DNA of 10,520 nucleotides from Candidatus Roizmanbacteria bacterium. GTDB taxonomy: Bacteria; Patescibacteriota; Microgenomatia; UBA1406; GWC2-37-13. This document shows positions 5,876 through 10,520 of the stretch, in pieces. The notes beneath the pieces were generated by a model. It saw nothing but the letters and a program-made list of their open reading frames with translations, ran no database searches and was not told where the DNA came from. The DNA lies in NCBI GenBank assembly GCA_027002315.1, contig JALWZV010000079.1:1-10520 (forward strand), given 5' to 3'. How positions within the stretch are numbered: the stretch's first letter is position 1; each line of letters starts with the position of its first letter. The position numbers were made by a program, and so were the translations under genes.

Positions 5876-6961
5876 TTAAACATTAAACTTAAACTCTACA
5901 ATATCACCATCCTTCATTATATAATCTTCCCCAACAGATGAGACTAATCCGTTCTCTCTCGCCTTTATCCACCCGTTGTTTTTTACAAAATCATCGTACC
6001 TAACAACATCTGCTTTAATAAACCCCTTCTCGAAATCGGTGTGAATAACCCCTGCCGCTGATCTTGCAGTAGTTCCTTTTTTGATTGTCCAAGCCTTAAC
6101 CTCTTTTTTACCTGCAGTCAAAAAGCTTATCAATCCCAGTATTGAGTATCCTTTTTGAATAAGTTTATCAAGCCCAATATTTTGAATATTGAATTCTTGT
6201 AAAAACTCCAACCTCTCTTTTAAAGGATAGTCTTTTAACTCATTTTCTAATCTAGCATTTATCACAACAGAATTAGTTTTATCTATGCCAACTTCTTTCA
6301 ATTTTGGATACACGAATCTCTCTGGATCTGATACTTGTTCTTCATCAACATTGAGTACATAGATTACAGGTTTAAATGAGAGTAAATTAAGTCGCTTAGC
6401 AACTAACAATTCTTTTTCTGATAGTTTAGCTGTATGCCCGGGGACCCCTTTGTTTAGAATATTTTTTATACCATCTACTCCTTGAAAGAATATAGTTTCT
6501 TCTTTAGTAATCTTCCCTTTTGGTTTTTTTTGTTTTTCCAATGTTTCTAGATCTTTTAGTATAAGTTCGTACTCTATTGTTTTAAGATCCTCGACTGGAT
6601 TTATTTTGTCGGAGACGTGTTTAATATTTTTATCTTCAAAGAGCCTTATAACGTGTGCTATTGCAGAGACTTCCTTAATGTGTGACAGAAATTTATTTCC
6701 CAACCCTTCTCCTTTAGATGCTCCTTTAACCAAACCTGCAATGTCGTAAAATTCTATAGCTGGATAGATTATTTTTTTAGTCTCAACAATTTTAGCTAGA
6801 GTATTAAGTCTTTTGTCGGGAACCTCTACTACACCAACGTTTGGTTCTATAGTGCAGAATGGGTAATTAGCGGAGTCTGCAATTTGTCTTTGGAGTAAGG
6901 CATTAAACAAACTAGATTTTCCCACATTGGGAAGTCCAACGATTCCGATAGATAATTTCAT
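5876..6961 (-). CDS. ychF: YchF/Ola1-family ribosome-binding ATPase
   Basis: YchF is a conserved TRAFAC P-loop protein of the OBG family that binds ribosomes and, in studied members, prefers ATP over GTP. The 361-residue protein matches the usual length of about 363. It has the P-loop GLPNVGKSS (9-17), the block NYPFCTIEPNVGVVEVPD (32-49), the G3 motif DIAGLVKGASKGEGLGNKFL (73-92) and NVDEE (204-208), which replaces the NKxD of true GTPases. The C-terminal TGS-like domain, from about residue 278 (FLTAGKKEVKAW), contains the family's RSAAGVIHTDFEKGFI block. The start MKLSIGIVGLPNVGKS is standard. It is the first gene of a probable two-gene unit with the nucleotidyltransferase and diverges from pyk across 100 bp. 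Confidence 0.96.
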   Translation of the reverse strand: MKLSIGIVGLPNVGKSSLFNALLQRQIADSANYPFCTIEPNVGVVEVPDKRLNTLAKIVETKKIIYPAIEFYDIAGLVKGASKGEGLGNKFLSHIKEVSAIAHVIRLFEDKNIKHVSDKINPVEDLKTIEYELILKDLETLEKQKKPKGKITKEETIFFQGVDGIKNILNKGVPGHTAKLSEKELLVAKRLNLLSFKPVIYVLNVDEEQVSDPERFVYPKLKEVGIDKTNSVVINARLENELKDYPLKERLEFLQEFNIQNIGLDKLIQKGYSILGLISFLTAGKKEVKAWTIKKGTTARSAAGVIHTDFEKGFIKADVVRYDDFVKNNGWIKARENGLVSSVGEDYIMKDGDIVEFKFNV

Positions 6962-6967
6962 TCTATT

Positions 6968-6973
6968 ATTATA
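6968..6973 (-). promoter_or_regulatory. Candidate -10 box for ychF, leaderless spacing
   Basis: On the minus strand a perfect TATAAT reads from 6973 to 6968 and ends 6 nt before the ATG at 6961. Transcription would then begin at or next to the A of the start codon. No good -35 is seen (AAGGCA at 17-bp spacing, three of six matches). Confidence 0.42.
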
Positions 6974-7044
6974 CCTAAGTAAAATAAAATTGCCTTTATT
7001 TATAGAAAAAACCTATGCTTTCTTGTACCTCGAGTGTCTTTATT

Positions 7045-7053
7045 TGGTAAAAT
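7045..7053 (+). promoter_or_regulatory. Extended -10 promoter candidate for pyk
   Basis: TGG followed by TAAAAT (7045-7053) forms an extended -10 (TGn plus hexamer), ending 8 nt before the ATG at 7062. The predicted start near 7060 leaves a leader of only about 2 nt. A weak -35, TTGTAC (7023-7028), lies at 19-bp spacing, but extended -10 promoters depend less on it. Confidence 0.42.
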
Positions 7054-7061
7054 ATGATGAT

Positions 7062-8492
7062 ATGCACGATAATTTAACTAAAATAGTTGCAACAATAGGC
7101 CCTGCAGTTGAAAATAAGCTAGAAGAGTTTATTTTATCAGGAGTTAATGTTGTCAGGTTTAACTTCAAACATAACTCTGTAAGGTGGCATCAAGAAACTA
7201 TCAAGAAAGTGCAAGATATAATTAAAAAAACAAAAAAAACAGTAGGAATACTTATTGATTTACAGGGCCCAGAGGTTCGTATTAAGATGCAGGGAGTTGA
7301 CGAGATAGAGGTTGAGAAGGGAGAGATGTTGGGATTAGGAGACTGGGTGTATAGAGAAAATGTGAAAGGATTTAATATAGACCACTCGCAAATAATCAAA
7401 TCTTTAGAAAACAATATCACTGTTTTAGCTGATGATGGCAATTTTGTATTTAAACTAAGAAGAAAAGGAGATAAAGTGTACCTTGAGTCTTACTCCGCTG
7501 GAACGTTAAAAAACAACAAGACAATAAACATTCCCGATAGTAACTTCAAACTTCCGACATTAGAGGAAAGAGATTATGAGGGTATAAGATTAGCTAAAGA
7601 ATTCAATATTCAATATATAGCAATGTCATTTGTAAGAAGAGCTCATGATGTAAAAAAGATGAGAAGTGTTTTGAAAAAGGAAGGAGTTATGTCAAAGATA
7701 ATTTCTAAGATTGAGGCAAAGGCTGCCCTTTCTAAGATGGACGAGATAATAGATTTTAGTGATGGAATAATGGTTGCACGTGGAGATATGGGTGTAGAGA
7801 TTCCTGTAGAAAAGGTTCCATATTATCAGAAACTAATAATAGAAAAATGTTTACATAAGGGTAAGCCAGTTATTACTGCTACTCAAATGCTTCAGTCAAT
7901 GATTAACAACCCATTTCCTACGCGAGCTGAGGTTTCTGATGTTGCAACAGCTGTATATGAGTTTACAGATGCGGTAATGCTTTCAGGAGAAACTGCTTCA
8001 GGAAAATATCCTTTAAGATCTATTCATGTAATGAGAAAAACAGTCAGCTTTAATGAAAAAAGAATAAAAAGAGATGTGAAATCTGAGTTGAGGTTTTCTT
8101 TTTCTGATAAGGAGTCTGTTTTGGTAGAGGGAGCTTTTGATTTATTTAATAATCTTAGGAAAAATAACGAACAAATTGCTGGCTTTTTGGTTTTTACTCA
8201 AACTGGTAGAACTGCAAAACTATTATCTAGATATCGTCCTATTGTACCAATTTTTGTATTTGCACCTGATGATGTGGTTAGCTCAAGTATGGTCTTAAGT
8301 TATGGCGTCAAACCATTTACGTTCCCCTTAATTGCTAAGGAAAAGGAGGTTGTTAAGGACGATTTAAACAAAGCTGTGAGTATTTTAAGGGATAGAAATT
8401 TTATAGAAAAAGGTGATAGTTTAATAGTATTACATGGTGATTATTGGGCAAAGGAGGGAAGAACATCTACTATTAGAGTAATTGAGGTATGA
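7062..8492 (+). CDS. pyk: Pyruvate kinase
   Basis: This enzyme catalyses the last step of glycolysis, phosphoenolpyruvate plus ADP to pyruvate plus ATP. The ATG at 7062 gives 476 residues, the normal length, beginning LTKIVATIGPA as in the family; an upstream in-frame ATG at 6927 would add 45 unrelated residues and run into ychF, so it is rejected. Catalytic residues are present: Arg32, Asn34 and His37 in RFNFKH, Asp66, Lys216 and Glu218 in SKIE, Asp242 in ARGDMGVEIP, and ATQML (273-277). The B domain (about 73-160) and regulatory-type C-terminal domain (about 335-476) are complete. Three usually fixed residues differ: Ser36 is Lys, Thr67 is Leu, and the Lys of DTKGPE is Gln68. Two of these are potassium ligands in well-studied enzymes. 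The stop TGA overlaps an upstream lepA ATG, and lepA is probably cotranscribed. Confidence 0.95.
   Translation: MHDNLTKIVATIGPAVENKLEEFILSGVNVVRFNFKHNSVRWHQETIKKVQDIIKKTKKTVGILIDLQGPEVRIKMQGVDEIEVEKGEMLGLGDWVYRENVKGFNIDHSQIIKSLENNITVLADDGNFVFKLRRKGDKVYLESYSAGTLKNNKTINIPDSNFKLPTLEERDYEGIRLAKEFNIQYIAMSFVRRAHDVKKMRSVLKKEGVMSKIISKIEAKAALSKMDEIIDFSDGIMVARGDMGVEIPVEKVPYYQKLIIEKCLHKGKPVITATQMLQSMINNPFPTRAEVSDVATAVYEFTDAVMLSGETASGKYPLRSIHVMRKTVSFNEKRIKRDVKSELRFSFSDKESVLVEGAFDLFNNLRKNNEQIAGFLVFTQTGRTAKLLSRYRPIVPIFVFAPDDVVSSSMVLSYGVKPFTFPLIAKEKEVVKDDLNKAVSILRDRNFIEKGDSLIVLHGDYWAKEGRTSTIRVIEV
8484..8488 (+). promoter_or_regulatory. Shine-Dalgarno motif deciding the lepA start
   Basis: GAGGT at 8484-8488, inside the end of pyk, lies 9 nt before the ATG at 8498. 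It is far too close (0 nt) to the earlier ATG at 8489. It is the clearest Shine-Dalgarno-like motif found in front of a gene here, fitting an internal operon gene that cannot be leaderless. Confidence 0.5.
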
Positions 8493-8497
8493 TTTTT

Positions 8498-10225
8498 ATG
8501 AATAAGACGAGTAATATTCGCAACTTTGCCATTATTGCACACATTGATCATGGGAAGTCTACGTTAGCGGATAGATTTTTGGAGTTAACTGGTGTAGTAG
8601 AAAAAGGAAAACATCAGGAGCAACTATTGGATAGAAATCCTGTTTCTCGTGAAAGAGGCATTACCATAAAACTTGCTCCCGTCCGAATGGAGTATTCTTT
8701 TCAAGGTGAAAGGTACATACTGAACTTAATAGACACTCCTGGACATGTTGATTTTTCATACGAAGTTGATAGAACTTTGTCTTGTGTTGAAGGTGTTATC
8801 TTGCTTGTAGATGCGACACAGGGAATACAAGCTCAAACGATTGCTAATGCGTATAAAGCTATAGAAAAGGGTCTAAAAATAATTCCGGTTATAAACAAGA
8901 TAGATTTGCCGACCGCAGATATTGAACAAACCAAGATTGAGATATCTGAGTTTTTAGGCGTGAACACAGAAAATATATTAGAGGTCTCAGCTAAAACTGG
9001 GAAAGGCGTAGAGAATTTATTACATGAAATAATCAAGAGAATTCCTCCTCCCCTATTTAAAGACGATGGCACGCAAGCACTTATCTTTGATTCTTATTTT
9101 CATTCTCATACAGGAGTAGTTGCTTTGGTAAGAATGTTCTCTGGGTCTATACATAAAGGAGATATGGCATATCTCCATCAAACTCGTACTCAGTTTAAGG
9201 TTATCGATGTTGGTTATTTTACTCCAAATTTACATAGTCAAAAACAATTATCAGTTGGTGATGTTGGGTACATTATTACTAATTTAAAAGATATCCATCA
9301 AGCCACTGTTGGAGATACTATTTCTTTAAGCAAAAACACAGAACCTTTACCTGGGTACAAAAAGATAAAACCAATGATCTTTGCATCAATATTTCCTACA
9401 GACTCAAACGAATATCTTTACTTAAAGAAGGCATTTGATAGATTGTACTTAACAGACTCATCTTTACAAATAAAGCCTATTTACAGTAAGGCTCTCGGTT
9501 CTGGTTTTAGAGTTGGTTTTCTTGGCTTGTTGCATGCTGATGTAATAAGGGAGAGATTGGAGATAGAGTTTAATCAAAGCATAATTATAACTCCACCAAC
9601 TGTGCAGTATAAATTTGAGGACAATAAGGTGTATGAACCTATGGCAAAAGTAACCCTTGTTACTCCTAAGGAGCATATGGCGTCATTGATGAGACTTGTT
9701 CAGGATTATCGAGCCGAGTTTATAAATATGTACAACAAATCTAGGGTTTTTATTGTTTACAGAGTTCCGTTTTCTGAGTTAATTGGCGATTTCTTTGACA
9801 AAGTAAAGTCTGTGTCATCTGGATATGCCTCTTTTGATTGGGAGTTTGATGGTTATAAAGAAGCGAAGGTCTCAAAGTTGGACATATTAATAAATGGCGA
9901 TTTGGTGGAAGAGTTCTCTCAGATGATTGTGTACGAAAAATCTCAGAAAAAAGCTCGTGAGCTGGTTTTAGGTCTTAAGAAGATAATTCCTCGACAACAG
10001 TTTGAGGTTAGAATTCAAGGAAAATATAAAGGAAAGATTATCGCCTCCGAAAGAATTCCTCCTTTCAGAAAAGATGTTACTGCCAAATTATACGGTGGTG
10101 ATAGAACAAGAAAAGATAAATTGCTAAAGAAACAAAAAAAAGGAAAGAAAAAAATGAAGATGATAGGTAAAGTAGAGATTCCTAAGAGCGCGTTTTTGAA
10201 AATATTTAAACAGAGACAATCTTAA
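8498..10225 (+). CDS. lepA: Elongation factor 4 (LepA)
   Basis: LepA is a ribosome-associated GTPase implicated in back-translocation or in ribosome assembly and initiation. From the ATG at 8498 it has 575 residues. GTPase motifs are AHIDHGKS (14-21), RERGITIK (51-58), DTPGHVDF (79-86), NKID (133-136) and SAKTG (164-168). The LepA-specific C-terminal domain is intact, with PRQQFEVRIQGK (498-509) and KLYGGDRTRKDKLLKKQKKG (530-549). A segment after PPTVQYKF (366-373) is about 20 residues shorter than in E. coli LepA. Domain IV of EF-G is absent, as expected. The start at 8498 is preferred because MNKTSNIRNF matches the family and has a Shine-Dalgarno; the ATG at 8489 overlaps the pyk stop and is the alternative. 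The end overlaps convergent miaA by 20 bp. Confidence 0.96.
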   Translation: MNKTSNIRNFAIIAHIDHGKSTLADRFLELTGVVEKGKHQEQLLDRNPVSRERGITIKLAPVRMEYSFQGERYILNLIDTPGHVDFSYEVDRTLSCVEGVILLVDATQGIQAQTIANAYKAIEKGLKIIPVINKIDLPTADIEQTKIEISEFLGVNTENILEVSAKTGKGVENLLHEIIKRIPPPLFKDDGTQALIFDSYFHSHTGVVALVRMFSGSIHKGDMAYLHQTRTQFKVIDVGYFTPNLHSQKQLSVGDVGYIITNLKDIHQATVGDTISLSKNTEPLPGYKKIKPMIFASIFPTDSNEYLYLKKAFDRLYLTDSSLQIKPIYSKALGSGFRVGFLGLLHADVIRERLEIEFNQSIIITPPTVQYKFEDNKVYEPMAKVTLVTPKEHMASLMRLVQDYRAEFINMYNKSRVFIVYRVPFSELIGDFFDKVKSVSSGYASFDWEFDGYKEAKVSKLDILINGDLVEEFSQMIVYEKSQKKARELVLGLKKIIPRQQFEVRIQGKYKGKIIASERIPPFRKDVTAKLYGGDRTRKDKLLKKQKKGKKKMKMIGKVEIPKSAFLKIFKQRQS

Positions 10226-10241
10226 TATTTTTATCTTTTTT
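10199..10241 (+). terminator. AT-only inverted repeat and T-run at the end of lepA
   Basis: AAAATATT (10199-10206) pairs with AATATTTT (10224-10231) across a 17-nt loop containing the last codons of lepA. A T-run follows at about 10236-10241. The all-A-T stem is weak, so this is a low-confidence terminator for the pyk-lepA unit. Confidence 0.22.
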
Positions 10242-10520
10242 AATAAAGGTTAGCTGTCTTTTTGCATATTGTATCTCTTTTGTAATCCAGCTTCTTATTG
10301 CTGTTTGATGGTCTATCTTTTTTAGTAAAAACTCAATTAGTTGTTTATACCCAATTGTTTGTAATCCTGGTGATGTTTGAGTGTACCCCTCTTTTAACAA
10401 ATTTTTAACCTCTATCAAAGCTCCCTCCTCCAATCTTTTCTTTACTCTATTTTCTATTCTTTTTTTAAGCGATTCTTTATCTTTATGAACTAGTCCGATG
10501 AACTCGAACTCAACATTTTG
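10206..10520 (-). CDS. miaA: tRNA dimethylallyltransferase, C-terminal part
   Basis: MiaA transfers a dimethylallyl group to A37 of tRNAs reading UNN codons. Only the last 104 residues are in the window; the 5' part continues beyond 10520, and the frame is open to the edge. The visible part matches the family C-terminus: FIGLVHKDKESLKKRIENRV, then RLEEGALIEVKNLL, SPGLQTIGYKQL with the typical IGYKQ, and near the end AKRQLTFIKK (the conserved AKRQLTW-like block). The P-loop and active site lie outside the window. A TTG at 10433 is internal and is not the start. The stop lies inside the 3' end of convergent lepA. Together with elp3, this gives the window two anticodon-loop modification enzymes. 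Confidence 0.9.
   Translation of the reverse strand, partial: QNVEFEFIGLVHKDKESLKKRIENRVKKRLEEGALIEVKNLLKEGYTQTSPGLQTIGYKQLIEFLLKKIDHQTAIRSWITKEIQYAKRQLTFIKKDKNIKIVSV

Noticed and set aside
6927..7061. N-terminal extension of pyruvate kinase from the ATG at 6927.
   Set aside because: The 45 extra residues lie partly antisense to ychF, match nothing in the family, and run through the likely promoter region.
8490..8492. TGA reassigned to glycine, as in some CPR lineages.
   Set aside because: The pyk TGA falls at the expected end of the protein, and reading through would fuse unrelated sequence overlapping lepA. No in-frame TGA is seen inside any of the genes.
10206..10433. A complete 75-residue small protein starting at TTG 10433.
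   Set aside because: The same frame stays open to the window edge, and the upstream residues continue the MiaA homology, so it is the tail of miaA.
1..10520. Mobile element, CRISPR array, toxin-antitoxin, phage, tRNA or rRNA genes.
   Set aside because: No transposase, integrase, regularly spaced repeat array, small paired toxin-antitoxin genes, tRNA cloverleaf or conserved rRNA segment was recognised on either strand.

Overview
This AT-rich window is densely coded and reads as a bacterial housekeeping region. The gene set (LepA, YchF, MiaA, pyruvate kinase, GDP-mannose dehydratase, phosphomannomutase) is bacterial. Three things suggest a small-genome lineage such as a Candidate Phyla Radiation (Patescibacteria) member: an Elp3-type radical SAM/GNAT enzyme with a short CX3CX2C cluster motif, near-absence of Shine-Dalgarno sequences, and genes that abut or overlap on opposite strands. 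This assignment is inference, not shown directly. The one TGA stop (end of pyk) falls where the protein family should end, so TGA looks like a normal stop here.

Layout: positions 1-171 have no clear gene but contain strong inverted repeats and a pair of imperfect direct repeats. Then come gmd (+, 184-1158); a stand-alone asparagine-synthase-like PP-loop protein (-, 1139-1939); an Elp3-type tRNA uridine-34 enzyme (+, 1956-3602); a phosphomannomutase/phosphoglucomutase (+, 3749-5119); a GlmU-N-terminal-like nucleotidyltransferase (-, 5120-5869) downstream of ychF (-, 5876-6961) on the same strand; pyk (+, 7062-8492) followed by lepA (+, 8498-10225) in a likely two-gene operon; and the 3' part of miaA (-, from 10206 past the window end).

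Two themes recur. One is sugar-nucleotide and central carbon metabolism: PMM/PGM, Gmd, a sugar-1-phosphate nucleotidyltransferase and pyruvate kinase. The other is translation: Elp3 and MiaA modify the tRNA anticodon loop, and LepA and YchF are ribosome-associated GTPases. I see no defence system, CRISPR array, transposase or phage gene. No wholly new system is evident.

The most interesting signals are small-scale. Five gene starts have a -10-like hexamer ending only 6-8 nt before the ATG, which implies leaderless or near-leaderless transcripts. One divergent pair has only 16 bp between start codons. All three convergent junctions abut or overlap and carry an inverted repeat across the stop codons. 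The pyruvate kinase has altered residues at its potassium site. The PP-loop protein lacks the usual Glu of the asparagine synthetase signature.
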